From Deinococcus sp. AB2017081 (GTDB lineage Bacteria > Deinococcota > Deinococci > Deinococcales > Deinococcaceae), in NCBI RefSeq assembly GCF_034440735.1, contig NZ_CP140098.1, forward strand, positions 2,163,501-2,227,500: a stretch of 64,000 nt of DNA, in the 5' to 3' direction. The position numbers were made by a program, and so were the translations under genes. The stretch's first letter is position 1, and every line of letters starts with the position of its first letter. This document shows positions 54,669-64,000 of this stretch, piece by piece. The notes beneath the pieces were generated by a model, which was not told where the DNA came from, did no database searches, and saw nothing but the letters and a program-made list of their open reading frames with translations.

Positions 54669-55823
54669 ATGACACCGTGGGGTCGTGGGGGGCGGTGGGC
54701 CCGGTCGGTGGCACTGGGGATGGTGGCGCTGCTCGCGGTGGGGTGCCGCCGACCGGACGACGGCCCCCGCCCGGATGTGGTGCTGCCGCGCATGACGACC
54801 CCGTCTCCCGTCACCGTGCCGGAGACGGATCGGCGGCGACGGCCCGATGGCTGCCTGGAAGCAGCGCCCGCCGTCGCCAAGGCCCCGGCGCCGCCGATCC
54901 CGCTGGCCGGTCGGGTGGGCCTGTGGGTGGCGGTCGTGGATCCCGAGACGCTGGTTCCCGTGCGGGCCGTCGGCACCAATCCGGACAGCGTATTCCCGCT
55001 GGCAAGCACCTACAAGCAGGCAGTGCTGTGGGCGCTGCTGCGGGCCGTCGACGCCGGTACCGTGCAGCCCACCGAGCGGTTCGACGTGACGCGGGCCAAC
55101 CAGTCGCTCGGCGCGTACCCCTACGACGGCACCACGGTTCGCGACCTGTCCACGCGCATGATCCAGCACAGCGACAACACCGCCACCGACATCCTGCACC
55201 GACGGGTGGGGCTCCAGGCGGTGCAGGACGTCGCCGACCGGCTGGGCCTGTGCCGCACGCGGTTGATCCTGCCGACCCGGACGTGGTGGGTGGCCGAGGC
55301 CGGCCTGTCTGCCACGTTCAACGGCACCCGGCGCTGGGCATCGGCCCGGGGCACCGAGCGGGCGCGGCTGGCGGCCCTGATCGATGCCGATGCGCGGCGG
55401 TACCGGGCCGACTATGTCCAGCGGCAGCTCGATCTGTACTTCGATCGCCGCTTCGACCCGGACACCACGCTGCGGAGCATGAACATCTCCACGCCCTACG
55501 AGTGGGGCTCGCTCGTGGCGGCCGAGTTCATGACGCCCGGCCTGTCGCCCCGCGCGACCCGCTGGCAGCGCGAGGTCATGGCGCTGGGCTATGGCCAATC
55601 CCAGTTGCGTGTCCAGCGGCAGGGGCAGGTCGCGTATTTCGGCGGGAAGGGCGGAAACGGCTGGCGGCTCCTCACCTTCAGCGGCTACGTGGAACTGAAG
55701 GACGGCCGGCGGGTCGTCTACGCCTTCATGCAGCACGGTTCGGATGTGACGTACACACTGCCGCAGAGCCGCCGCGCGTTCGCATGGATCAATGCCGGGA
55801 TCGACGCGGTGCTGGCTCCATGA
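54669..55823 (+). CDS. Serine hydrolase lipoprotein (class A beta-lactamase-like)
   Basis: A 384-residue lipoprotein with MVALLAVGC lipobox (Cys ~26). The transpeptidase/beta-lactamase fold is marked by STYK (Ser113, SxxK), SDN (Ser168) and GGKGG in place of KTG. It is longer than class A beta-lactamases by a ~75-residue Pro/Arg-rich N-terminal linker. The Ala-rich, Trp-containing middle matches D-Ala carboxypeptidase-like serine hydrolases as well. No Shine-Dalgarno or -10 box is seen before the ATG at 54669, so the start is uncertain. Hydrolysis of beta-lactams is possible but not shown by the motifs. Confidence 0.82.
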   Translation: MTPWGRGGRWARSVALGMVALLAVGCRRPDDGPRPDVVLPRMTTPSPVTVPETDRRRRPDGCLEAAPAVAKAPAPPIPLAGRVGLWVAVVDPETLVPVRAVGTNPDSVFPLASTYKQAVLWALLRAVDAGTVQPTERFDVTRANQSLGAYPYDGTTVRDLSTRMIQHSDNTATDILHRRVGLQAVQDVADRLGLCRTRLILPTRTWWVAEAGLSATFNGTRRWASARGTERARLAALIDADARRYRADYVQRQLDLYFDRRFDPDTTLRSMNISTPYEWGSLVAAEFMTPGLSPRATRWQREVMALGYGQSQLRVQRQGQVAYFGGKGGNGWRLLTFSGYVELKDGRRVVYAFMQHGSDVTYTLPQSRRAFAWINAGIDAVLAP

Positions 55824-55842
55824 CCTCCGGACAGGGCAGAGA

Positions 55843-56868
55843 TCAGGCCGGGCGGGACGGTTCCGCGCCGGCTTCGGCCCGCTCCAGTTCGGTGCGGATG
55901 GCCTCGTCCAGGCGGGGCCGCATGACCGCATACGGTTCAGGCACGGTCGCGCCGGCCGCCGGCACATGGCCCCCACCGCCCATGGCCACGGCGACATTCT
56001 GGGCGCTCACGCCACCCCGCGACCGCATGGACAGCTTGACCTGCGGCCCGAAGTCCTTGACCATCACGGCCAGCCGGGCCCCCTCGGCAGCGCGCAGCAG
56101 GCTCACGTACGACTCGACGTCCTCCCAGGTCGCGCCGGTACGTTCCAGCATGGCGCTGTCCACGCGCGCCAGCACGACCCGGCCGTCGTGGCGGAACTCC
56201 AGGGTGCTCAGCACCTCCCGCAGCAGGGTGTAATAGGTCTGCGGGTGCTGGCCGAGTTCGTCGTTCAGCCACGCGAGCCGCGCGCCGTGCGCCAGCAGGC
56301 GGGACGCGCAGATGAAGGTCTCCGGAGTCACGCTGCTGAACCGGAAGCTGCCGGTGTCTGTATTCAGACCCAACAGGAGTGGCGTCGCCACCGGTTCGCT
56401 CCACGGCAGCCCCATGGCATCGATCACGTCCGCGACGATCATCGCCGTGGCGGGCCGCGACGGATCGACGATGCCCGCGGTGGCCGTGCGGCGGTTGGTG
56501 CCGTGGTGGTCGATGTTCACGACCGGCCCGGCGAAGTCGGCCAGCGGCGCACCTGCCACGCGCGCCGGGTCGTTGTTGTCCACGTCGAGCACCACGGCCA
56601 GCGCGTCCGGGGGCCACGCCGTGAGCAGGTCGTTCAGCTCGCCGGGCGCGACCATGAACCGCAGGTAGCGCGGCACGGCCATCGGGGCATAGACCTCGCG
56701 CCCGTGTGCGCGCAGTGCCCGCGCAAAGCCGAGCACGCTGCCCAGGGCGTCGCCGTCCGGATTCTCGTGGGCGAGGAGCACCAGGGGGCCGGTGTGGGCG
56801 AGCAGGGTCGCGGCGACGGTCTGGACATCTGCCGTGTACGTGGCGCTGGAGGCGTTGCTGGCCGTCAT
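55843..56868 (-). CDS. DHH phosphoesterase (NrnA-like oligoribonuclease)
   Basis: A 341-residue DHH/DHHA1 phosphoesterase. The N-terminal DHH domain has HENPDGDALGS, LDVDNND and NIDHHGTN; the C-terminal DHHA1 domain has SMRSRGG and GGGGHVPAAGA. This matches NrnA, which degrades nanoRNA and, in some species, dephosphorylates pAp. Its TATACT box ends 7 nt before the ATG. It is divergent from an unknown gene at 56942. A similar gene family includes c-di-NMP phosphodiesterases, so a nucleotide-signalling role cannot be ruled out. Confidence 0.88.
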   Translation of the reverse strand: MTASNASSATYTADVQTVAATLLAHTGPLVLLAHENPDGDALGSVLGFARALRAHGREVYAPMAVPRYLRFMVAPGELNDLLTAWPPDALAVVLDVDNNDPARVAGAPLADFAGPVVNIDHHGTNRRTATAGIVDPSRPATAMIVADVIDAMGLPWSEPVATPLLLGLNTDTGSFRFSSVTPETFICASRLLAHGARLAWLNDELGQHPQTYYTLLREVLSTLEFRHDGRVVLARVDSAMLERTGATWEDVESYVSLLRAAEGARLAVMVKDFGPQVKLSMRSRGGVSAQNVAVAMGGGGHVPAAGATVPEPYAVMRPRLDEAIRTELERAEAGAEPSRPA

Positions 56869-56875
56869 TCTTCCC

Positions 56876-56881
56876 AGTATA
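56876..56881 (-). promoter_or_regulatory. -10 box for leaderless DHH gene
   Basis: TATACT on the minus strand, 7 nt before the ATG at 56868. Confidence 0.6.
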
Positions 56882-56929
56882 GGCGTGCCGGTGGGGGGTT
56901 CTGTACCAATCGTGTCAGGACGGGGCCGA

Positions 56930-56935
56930 TATGCT
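56930..56935 (+). promoter_or_regulatory. -10 box for leaderless unknown gene
   Basis: TATGCT, 6 nt before the GTG at 56942. Confidence 0.5.
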
Positions 56936-56941
56936 CATGCC

Positions 56942-57604
56942 GTGGCATTCACCCTGAATCTCGCCGGGCTCACGGACGAGGAACTGCACGGCCTGCTCGG
57001 CGCGGATCGGGCGCTGGCCGTGCTGCCGGAGGTCAGTCGGGCGCGGCTGGGTGGACGGCCGGTACCGGGGCCAGCCCTGCCCGCCACGCTGCACTTCACG
57101 CCGTATGGTGCCGGTATTCCGGGCGGCACTCCCGAGCACACGCGCCAGATCGCTGCACACGACGCGGCCCTGCGCGAGGCCGGCGCGAGCGGCAGCGGCG
57201 AGACGTGGTACATGGAGCCGGGCGAGCTGTCGGTGCGGCCGTACACCCTGGGAGCCGGCACCTCGGTGCTCCTCAGCTGGAACGACCGCGACCCGGGGGC
57301 GGGTGCGGCGGTGCAGCTCCTGACATGGCTGCGCGATCACGCGAGCGGCAGCGCCGTTGTCCTGACCGAGACACGGCCCGCCGGCCGACTGCCCGCCCCC
57401 AGTGAGGAAGTGGATGTCCACGTGCATTCCGGTGTGGGCATCGCGGCGCTGCTGGAGCTGCATGTCGGGCACGTCCTGCGGCATGGCCGCACCCGCCGCC
57501 TGGGGGCAGACGCGGACTGGAGCGCCCCATGGCAGGAGCTGTACGTCCTGAACCTGCGGGCTTGGGAGCGCCGCGGCCTGCTGCTGGCGGCCCAGAGCAG
57601 CTGA
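56942..57604 (+). CDS. Protein of unknown function
   Basis: A 220-residue soluble protein that I cannot assign. It is mixed alpha/beta with HVHSGVGIAALLELHVGHVLRHG, a His-rich segment (residues ~162-185) that could bind metal, and TETRPAGRLPAPSEEVDV before it. Gly and Ala are common throughout. The leaderless GTG start and normal codon use support coding. It is followed 68 bp later by a HAD hydrolase gene in the same direction. Confidence 0.55.
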   Translation: MAFTLNLAGLTDEELHGLLGADRALAVLPEVSRARLGGRPVPGPALPATLHFTPYGAGIPGGTPEHTRQIAAHDAALREAGASGSGETWYMEPGELSVRPYTLGAGTSVLLSWNDRDPGAGAAVQLLTWLRDHASGSAVVLTETRPAGRLPAPSEEVDVHVHSGVGIAALLELHVGHVLRHGRTRRLGADADWSAPWQELYVLNLRAWERRGLLLAAQSS

Positions 57605-57672
57605 GCCGATTGCGCCTGGCCGGTCTGCACAGCGCGGGGTGCGGAGCTGCGCCGTCCGGGACAATGTCCCCG

Positions 57673-58293
57673 ATGAGCGATGTAGTGAGTACAGCCCGGC
57701 ACGTGGCCTTCGACTGGGGCGGCGTGTTCACGGTGGGCACCTTCGACGGCCGCAGCACCCAGAACGTGGCCGACCGCAGCGGCGTGCCGGTCGAACGAGT
57801 CCGTGACAGCTATTTCCGCCACGTGCGTCAGCTGGAGGTCGGGGCGTGGACGCTGCCCGATTTTTGGACGACCCTCCAGGCCGAGACTGGCGTGACCCTG
57901 GCCTACAGCGAATTCGAGCCCCTGTACCTGGGCAGCATTCACGACAACCTGCCCATGTACACCACGCTCGCGGCCCTGCCCCCGGCCGTGCGCGTGGGCC
58001 TGCTGAGCAACAACTACCCCGTGGTGAGTGACCATCTGCGCCGCGATCCCCGGTTCTCCCGGTTCGATGCCCTGGTGTTCAGCAACGAGCTGGGTCACAA
58101 GAAGCCTGCCCCGGAGAGCTTCGCGGCCCTGGAGGATGCCATGGGCGTTCCCGCCGCACAGGTGGCCTTCGTGGACGACGTGCAGGAAAACATCGATGCC
58201 GCGAACCGCGCCGGTTTCCATGGCATCCTGTACCACCACGATCACCACACCGAGTTCGAACAGACCCTGAGCGACTGGCTGCACCGGAGCTGA
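57673..58293 (+). CDS. HAD-superfamily hydrolase
   Basis: A 206-residue class IA HAD hydrolase, dehalogenase- or phosphatase-like. Motif I is FDWGGVF, motif II LLSNN, motif III KKPAPESF and motif IV FVDDVQENI. The nucleophile Asp is present, but the usual second acid of DxD is replaced by Gly (DWG), as in the DWGGV subgroup. Start at 57673 is preferred over 57664 because it lies 7 nt after GACAAT, a degenerate -10. Substrate unknown; small phosphoesters are likely. Confidence 0.85.
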   Translation: MSDVVSTARHVAFDWGGVFTVGTFDGRSTQNVADRSGVPVERVRDSYFRHVRQLEVGAWTLPDFWTTLQAETGVTLAYSEFEPLYLGSIHDNLPMYTTLAALPPAVRVGLLSNNYPVVSDHLRRDPRFSRFDALVFSNELGHKKPAPESFAALEDAMGVPAAQVAFVDDVQENIDAANRAGFHGILYHHDHHTEFEQTLSDWLHRS

Positions 58294-58544
58294 CAGCCGG
58301 CGCAGCGGGGCACCAGCCGCCACGGTGGCTCCGAGCTGCATGCATGCTTGCCAGTGCGCACCGGAGCTGGCAGTGGTCGATCACCCCGGGCCGCCGTGGC
58401 TGCCCTGAGCGACCCCGGTCGCCACGTGACTGACACGCTCTACCCGAACCGAGCGACCTGACTGCGGCCGCGCCACGACACGGCGGCGGCCCTGGCACTC
58501 GCCAGAGGGCGGTGGCCATGGCGCTTCCCGTCCGCGTCGCAGGT
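58294..58544 (+). other. Non-coding part of the 419-bp gap before aceA
   Basis: The gap from 58294 to 58712 is the only gene-free stretch over 300 bp. I see no credible ORF, RNA gene or terminator in this first part; it is GC-rich with only weak inverted repeats (for example GAGCTGCATGCATGCTTG near 58333). The regulatory-looking sequences are in the second part. Confidence 0.4.
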
Positions 58545-58592
58545 GGTGTACTCGATTGAGTGGTGTACGGAATGGTTCGACCAGTACACCAT
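58545..58592 (+). promoter_or_regulatory. TGGTGTAC repeats, candidate aceA operator
   Basis: TGGTGTAC occurs at 58545 and 58562 and its reverse complement GTACACCA at 58585. The second and third form an 8-bp inverted repeat with a 15-bp spacer. Position upstream of aceA suits a carbon-source regulator; no regulator gene adjoins. Confidence 0.5.
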
Positions 58593-58664
58593 GAATGCGG
58601 TGGGCGGTGGTCACGCACACTGAGGGCACCCGTTCGGCCACTGCCCACAGCGGCGCCGATGCCC

Positions 58665-58682
58665 TCCACTGTCTGCAGTGGA
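58665..58682 (+). promoter_or_regulatory. Short palindrome in the aceA leader
   Basis: TCCACTG/CAGTGGA with a 4-nt loop, 31 bp before the aceA ATG; it could fold in the mRNA leader. Confidence 0.4.
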
Positions 58683-58712
58683 GTCCGCCCCTCACACCCC
58701 CAGGAGGACACC

Positions 58713-60020
<1,308 letters not shown>

Positions 60021-60037
60021 ACAGGCGAAGTGGGATC

Positions 60038-60067
60038 AGCGCAGCCCGGATGCGTCCAGGCTGCGCT
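60038..60067 (+). terminator. Hairpin terminator after aceA
   Basis: AGCGCAGCC/GGCTGCGCT 9-bp stem with a 12-nt loop, followed by TTC; between convergent aceA and the lipid kinase gene. Confidence 0.65.
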
Positions 60068-60115
60068 TTCCGTGGGTGCGGAGGTTCGCCGACCGGGCCG
60101 TCTGTGTTCGTCCGG

Positions 60116-61021
60116 TCAAGCCGTCAGGAAGAGAACCGCTCCGGGGAGCACCCGCGCACTGACCCGCTGGACGGTGCCCGCCAGATCCCCGTCCAGATGC
60201 AGGGCGACAGGACGCGCCCACTCCACCGTGACGGCCTGACCCTGCCCGGCCGTCACGGCCGGATGCCCCAGGTGGCGGCCGGGCAGCACCCGGAGCATCA
60301 GCTCCAGCAGGCGGCCCCGGGTGACGGCGCGGCTGGCGAGGACATCCAGCCGGCCGTCGCGGATGTCGCTGCGCGGACTGATCCGGAAGCCCCCGCCGTA
60401 GCGGGTGCCGTTCATCACGGCGACCAGGGCGCTGGGGCCGGTGTACTGCACCGCGCCGTCGACCGTCACGGTCACCGGGGTCAGGGTGAGTTCGCGCACG
60501 GTCTGCACGGCTGACCACACGTACCGCGCGAAGCCGTGCAGGGCCGGGGGCGCGTGGATCATGTTCGCGGCCACCTGGGCATCGAAGCCCATGCCCAGAC
60601 CGTTCAGCAGCACGGCCGATCGTCCGGCCCCGGTGCCAACCTCAACCGTGACCTCCAGGGCATCCACGGGGCGGGGCTGGAACGACAGGCGATCCAGGGA
60701 GTCGCCGAACCGGCCGGGCTTCAGGCCCAGGTGCCCGGCGAAATCGTTTCCGGTGCCCAGCGGGACGATCCCCAGCGGGCGACCGGTGCCGACCACCGCT
60801 GGCAGCAGTGCCCCGACCGTGCCGTCGCCACCGACGGCCAGCACGGCCACATCCGGCGGCAGGGCCAGGACACGCGTGAGCGCGGCGTCTCCGCTCTTCT
60901 CCTCAATCCGCTCGAAGGACAGGCCACGGCGCGTCAGCTCGCGCTCCAGAGCCGGCCACGCCCGGCGGGCACTGCCGCCGCCGGCCTGCGGATTGAGCAC
61001 GACGGCAAGTGGCCGGGTCAA
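60116..61021 (-). CDS. Diacylglycerol kinase family lipid kinase
   Basis: A 301-residue soluble lipid kinase of the DagK/YegS family. Motifs: [31 protein letters not shown] (nucleotide-binding GGDGT), [14 protein letters not shown] and the C-terminal beta domain with [19 protein letters not shown]. It phosphorylates diacylglycerol or a related lipid at the membrane. TTG at 61021 is 4 bp after the wecB stop, so it is coupled to that gene. Together with wecB and wecA it suggests undecaprenyl-linked glycan and lipid recycling. Confidence 0.88.
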   Translation of the reverse strand: MTRPLAVVLNPQAGGGSARRAWPALERELTRRGLSFERIEEKSGDAALTRVLALPPDVAVLAVGGDGTVGALLPAVVGTGRPLGIVPLGTGNDFAGHLGLKPGRFGDSLDRLSFQPRPVDALEVTVEVGTGAGRSAVLLNGLGMGFDAQVAANMIHAPPALHGFARYVWSAVQTVRELTLTPVTVTVDGAVQYTGPSALVAVMNGTRYGGGFRISPRSDIRDGRLDVLASRAVTRGRLLELMLRVLPGRHLGHPAVTAGQGQAVTVEWARPVALHLDGDLAGTVQRVSARVLPGAVLFLTA

Positions 61022-61025
61022 GCTC

Positions 61026-62162
61026 TCAGCTCCAGTCGGCGGGGCGGTCGACCAGCCCGAAGTGCCACGCGATGGCCTGCGCGATGCGCCGGGAGGCCTG
61101 GCCGTCGCCGTAGGGGTTGCGGGTGCGGCGCATCACGTCCAGGGTCGCCGGGTCGGAGAGCAGTCCGCCCAGCACGGCCTCCAGCCGCTCGGGATCGTTC
61201 CCGGCCAGGGTCAGCACGCCGGCCTCGAGCCCCTCGGGGCGTTCGGTCACGTTGCGCAGCACGGCAACAGGGACACCCAGCGCTGCGCCCTCCTCCTGCA
61301 GGCCGCCGCTGTCGGTCGCGAGCAGCACCGACGCCGCCATCAGGGGCGCCATGTCGCTGTAGTCCAGGGGTTCGGTCAGCTCGAAGTTGGGGACGGGCTC
61401 CAGTGCGGGGCGCACCGCTTCCTGTACGGCGGGCGACAGGTGCACCGGGTAGATGAAGTGGGTGTCCGGATGCGCGGCGGCCACCCGGCCCAGGGCGGCG
61501 GCCATCTCACGCATCATGGGCTGGTTCTCGCGGCGGTGCATGGTCACGGTCACGAGGCGCTGCCCGGCGTCCACGCGGGCCTGCCACTCCGGGCGCAGGG
61601 GCACGCGGCCGGCGACCTCGCGCACGGCATCAACGGCGGTCTGGCCGGTCACGAAGATGCCGCCGCCGTCCTTGCCCTCGCGCAGCAGGTTCGCGCGGCT
61701 GCCGGACGTGGGCGAGAAGTCCAGCGTGGTCAGCACCCCGGTCAGGCGCCGGTTGGCCTCCTCCGGGAAGGGTTCGCGCAGGCTGCCCGAGCGCAGGCCC
61801 GCCTCGACGTGCCCGACCGGGATGCCCTCGTAAAAGGCGCTCAGGGCCACGCAGAAGCTGGTGGTCGTGTCCCCGTGCACCAGCACCATGTCCGCGCCCA
61901 TCTCTTTCAGGGTCTTGCCGGCCTCGGCCACGATGCGGGCGGTGAGGCCCGCCAGGGTCTGGCGGTCCGTCATGACATTCAGGTCACGGTCCGGCGTCAG
62001 GCCGAAGACGTTCAGTGCGCCGTCGAGCATCTGGCGCTGCTGGCCGGTCGAGAGGATCATCGGGCGCAGGCCCGGAGTGGTTTCGATGGCGCGGTACACG
62101 GGCGCCATCTTGGTCGCCTCGGGGCGGGTGCCGAAGGCCAGGACGATGGTGCGGTCGGTCAT
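61026..62162 (-). CDS. wecB: UDP-N-acetylglucosamine 2-epimerase
   Basis: Non-hydrolysing epimerase making UDP-ManNAc for cell-surface polysaccharides. The 378-residue GT-B protein has [12 protein letters not shown], the catalytic-site [16 protein letters not shown] and [22 protein letters not shown] and the C-terminal Arg/Asp-rich end. AAGGAA precedes the ATG at 62162, which overlaps the wecA stop as ATGA. Catalytic residues look complete. It should act after wecA-type lipid-linked GlcNAc formation in secondary wall polymer or exopolysaccharide synthesis. Confidence 0.94.
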   Translation of the reverse strand: MTDRTIVLAFGTRPEATKMAPVYRAIETTPGLRPMILSTGQQRQMLDGALNVFGLTPDRDLNVMTDRQTLAGLTARIVAEAGKTLKEMGADMVLVHGDTTTSFCVALSAFYEGIPVGHVEAGLRSGSLREPFPEEANRRLTGVLTTLDFSPTSGSRANLLREGKDGGGIFVTGQTAVDAVREVAGRVPLRPEWQARVDAGQRLVTVTMHRRENQPMMREMAAALGRVAAAHPDTHFIYPVHLSPAVQEAVRPALEPVPNFELTEPLDYSDMAPLMAASVLLATDSGGLQEEGAALGVPVAVLRNVTERPEGLEAGVLTLAGNDPERLEAVLGGLLSDPATLDVMRRTRNPYGDGQASRRIAQAIAWHFGLVDRPADWS

Positions 62163-63334
62163 GGGTGGGTTTCCTTGGACTCGGTGGGGAGAGGAGAGGA
62201 GGGGGCGTCGTCCGGGGTGGGCGCCACGTTCAGTGCCCGCATGCGGCGGTATGCCACGAACCACAGGCACAGGGCCACACCGATGCCGGTCGCGGCGATC
62301 ACGGGCCCATGCACCCCCTGGAGGGCCATGCCGGTCATGCCGCACAGCAGGGCCACGCCCCACAGGATCACGGCCGTGCGCCGGGCGCTGGCGGTGCGGG
62401 CCAGCACCCGGTGGTGGATGTGCGTCTTGTCCGGGTGCCCCAGCGGATTGCGGATGCCCCGTGCCAGCCGGCCGATCACGACCTGCGTCGTGTCCAGCAC
62501 CGGCAGCGCCAGCACGATCAGGGGCACGAGCAGGCTGGCCCCGGCGCTGAACTTGAGCGTGCCCAGCAGGCTCACGGCGGCCAGCGTGTAGCCGAACAGG
62601 TACGCGCCGGCGTCGCCCATGATGATCCGGCTGGGGTTGAAGTTGTGGCGCAGGTAGCCCAGCGCCGCGCCCGACAGGCCGGCGAGCAGGATCACCGCCG
62701 CCGCCCGATCCGGGAACTGCGCCGCCGTGGCGAGCAGCACGGCACTCACGACAAAGCCCACGCCGCCCACCACGCCGTCCACGCCGTCCATCAGGTTCAC
62801 GGCATTGGTCAGCCCCACGATCCACACGATGGTCAGCAGCGTGCTCAGCGGGCCGTTCACGGCCTCCGGCAGCACCGGAAGGAAGGGAATCGCGTTGAAA
62901 TCCACCTTCAGACCGTTCACGACCAGGAGCACAGCGGCCAGGGTCTGCACCAGCAGCCGGAATGCCGGCGACAGGCCGAACTGGTCGTCGATGAAGCCCA
63001 CCAGCACCAGCAGGGACGCGCCCAGGAGGATCGCCAGCACCTGGATGTTCACGATCTCGATCACGATCGGGCGCAGCGCCCACGCGACGACCACGCTGAG
63101 CAGGAAGCCCGCGTAGATCGCCAGCCCGCCGGCGTTCGGGAGGGGTTCGGTGTTCAGTCGCCGGGCATTGGGCATGTCGGCCCAGCCGGCCTGCACCGCG
63201 AAGGCCCGCAGGCGGGGGATGAACAGCCAGGTGAACACCCAGGCCGTGATGAAGGTCAGAACGACACTGAGAAAGCCCCGGCCCAGCGGGTCGGCGATTC
63301 CCAGAGGCGCGAACAGCGCATGCAGCGGATCCAT
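62159..63334 (-). CDS. wecA: Undecaprenyl-phosphate GlcNAc-1-phosphate transferase (WecA/TagO type)
   Basis: A 391-residue membrane enzyme transferring GlcNAc-1-P from UDP-GlcNAc to undecaprenyl phosphate, the first step of surface polysaccharide synthesis. MraY/WecA features: ~11 helices, [31 protein letters not shown] (DDxxD-like), NLMDGVDGV, the [10 protein letters not shown] motif and HPDKTHIHH near the C terminus. The C-terminal tail is Pro/Ser-rich. TAGAAT 10 nt before the ATG suggests a very short or absent leader. Operon: wecA-wecB-lipid kinase. Confidence 0.93.
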   Translation of the reverse strand: MDPLHALFAPLGIADPLGRGFLSVVLTFITAWVFTWLFIPRLRAFAVQAGWADMPNARRLNTEPLPNAGGLAIYAGFLLSVVVAWALRPIVIEIVNIQVLAILLGASLLVLVGFIDDQFGLSPAFRLLVQTLAAVLLVVNGLKVDFNAIPFLPVLPEAVNGPLSTLLTIVWIVGLTNAVNLMDGVDGVVGGVGFVVSAVLLATAAQFPDRAAAVILLAGLSGAALGYLRHNFNPSRIIMGDAGAYLFGYTLAAVSLLGTLKFSAGASLLVPLIVLALPVLDTTQVVIGRLARGIRNPLGHPDKTHIHHRVLARTASARRTAVILWGVALLCGMTGMALQGVHGPVIAATGIGVALCLWFVAYRRMRALNVAPTPDDAPSSPLPTESKETHP

Positions 63335-63409
63335 AACTGACGGGATTCTAAGGGCTGGCCTGGCCCGTCACGCCATGCGGAAGGTGCAGACCAGCGTCAG
63401 GTGCCGAAC

Positions 63410-64000
63410 CTACTTCGTGCCGTAGATCCGGTCGCCGGCGTCGCCCAGTCCCGGCACGATGTAGCCGTGGTCGTTCAGGTGCGAGTCGATGGCCGCGACC
63501 ACGATCTCGACCTCGGGGTGGTCGCGCTCGATCACGGCGATCCCCTCCGGCGCGGCCAGGATGCTCATGAGCTTGATGCTGGTCGCCCCGGCGGCCTGCA
63601 GGCTGGAGATCGCGGCGCTGGCGCTGCCCCCCGTGGCCAGCATGGGATCGGTCAGGAACACGCGGCGCTCGGCGATGTCGGCGGGGAGTTTGTTGTAGTA
63701 CGCGACCGGCTGCAGGCTCTGGGGATCACGGTACAGCCCGATGTGCCCCACCTTGGCAGCCGGAACGAGCTGCACGATGGCATCCGTCATGATCAGCCCG
63801 GCCCGCAGGATGGCCACCAGCGCCAGCTTCTTGCCGGTCAGCATCGGGAAATCGCCACTCACCAGCGGCGTGTTCAGGGGGTGCGGCTCCGTCTCCAGAT
63901 CGCGCATCGCCTCGTACGCCAGCAGCAGGCTGACCTCGGCCGCCAGTTCGCGGAATTCCTTGACGCCGGTGCGCTCGTCGCGCATCAGGGAGAGTTTGTG
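63410..64000 (-). CDS. upp: Uracil phosphoribosyltransferase (5' end outside window)
   Basis: Salvages uracil to UMP with PRPP. The visible C-terminal 196 residues begin in [18 protein letters not shown], which is the usual start of Upp after about 12 further residues, so the gene continues beyond base 64000. The PRPP loop [15 protein letters not shown], the uracil-binding [21 protein letters not shown] and [15 protein letters not shown] are all present. Length is consistent with ~208 residues total. Confidence 0.95.
   Translation of the reverse strand, partial: HKLSLMRDERTGVKEFRELAAEVSLLLAYEAMRDLETEPHPLNTPLVSGDFPMLTGKKLALVAILRAGLIMTDAIVQLVPAAKVGHIGLYRDPQSLQPVAYYNKLPADIAERRVFLTDPMLATGGSASAAISSLQAAGATSIKLMSILAAPEGIAVIERDHPEVEIVVAAIDSHLNDHGYIVPGLGDAGDRIYGTK

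Overview
The window reads as chromosomal DNA of a Deinococcus species. It is GC-rich with strongly GC-biased third codon positions, and many genes have a TAnnnT -10 box placed 6-7 nt before an ATG or GTG, which is the leaderless-mRNA layout known from Deinococcus deserti. The gene content also fits: DoxX, a BMP-family binding protein, a SpoVS-like protein, a UvrD of the Deinococcus type, DUF4259 and DUF7669 proteins. I see no rRNA, tRNA, CRISPR array, insertion sequence or prophage, so this is core and lightly accessory chromosome.

Layout. 1-7.2 kb: PrcB-type lipoprotein, DoxX, BMP binding protein, NAD-dependent DNA ligase, then an overlapping Gls24-nusB-folD-DUF212 operon. 7.3-9.6 kb: a small unknown gene and a GH13 alpha-glucan hydrolase. 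9.8-16.6 kb: a GntR/FCD regulator leading a branched-chain-amino-acid-type ABC operon with two binding proteins, two permeases and two ATPases. 16.7-18.5 kb: metallo-beta-lactamase-fold protein and DUF2568 membrane protein divergent from a TetR regulator. 18.5-23.4 kb: a 43-codon leader ORF coupled to ispG, then small DUF genes, an M55 aminopeptidase, map and a pentapeptide-repeat protein. 24-28.2 kb: a spermidine/putrescine-type ABC operon (ATPase, two permeases, lipoprotein binding protein). 28.3-33.5 kb: SpoVS, Zn-peptidase, iron-sulfur assembly factor, two rhodaneses, class-III aminotransferase, alpha/beta hydrolase. 33.5-39.6 kb (minus strand): formate module with a formate dehydrogenase catalytic subunit, a DUF1641 partner, FdhD, an OFA-type transporter and its 42-residue small subunit. 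39.8-43 kb: CDF transporter and UvrD. 43.2-48.6 kb (minus strand): a tightly overlapping operon of MoxR ATPase, HExxH/VWA protein, NudC, leucine-rich-variant solenoid and a tandem double-Nudix protein. 48.8-53.7 kb: lipoprotein, a tiny secreted peptide, an HTH regulator, three 25-bp direct repeats, and an 1106-residue membrane iron-sulfur oxidoreductase with a Trp-motif tail. 53.7-64 kb: DegV, serine hydrolase, DHH phosphoesterase, HAD hydrolase, isocitrate lyase, a wecA-wecB-lipid kinase operon and the 3' part of upp.

The most unusual features are five intergenic arrays built of 7-bp units, most starting with GC, that lie between co-directional genes of three operons; the eight-copy Trp-motif tail on the iron-sulfur oxidoreductase; and the MoxR/HExxH-VWA/NudC/solenoid/double-Nudix operon, which looks like a functional unit I cannot match to a described system. 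Homology calls are from reading the protein sequences; no database search was run.
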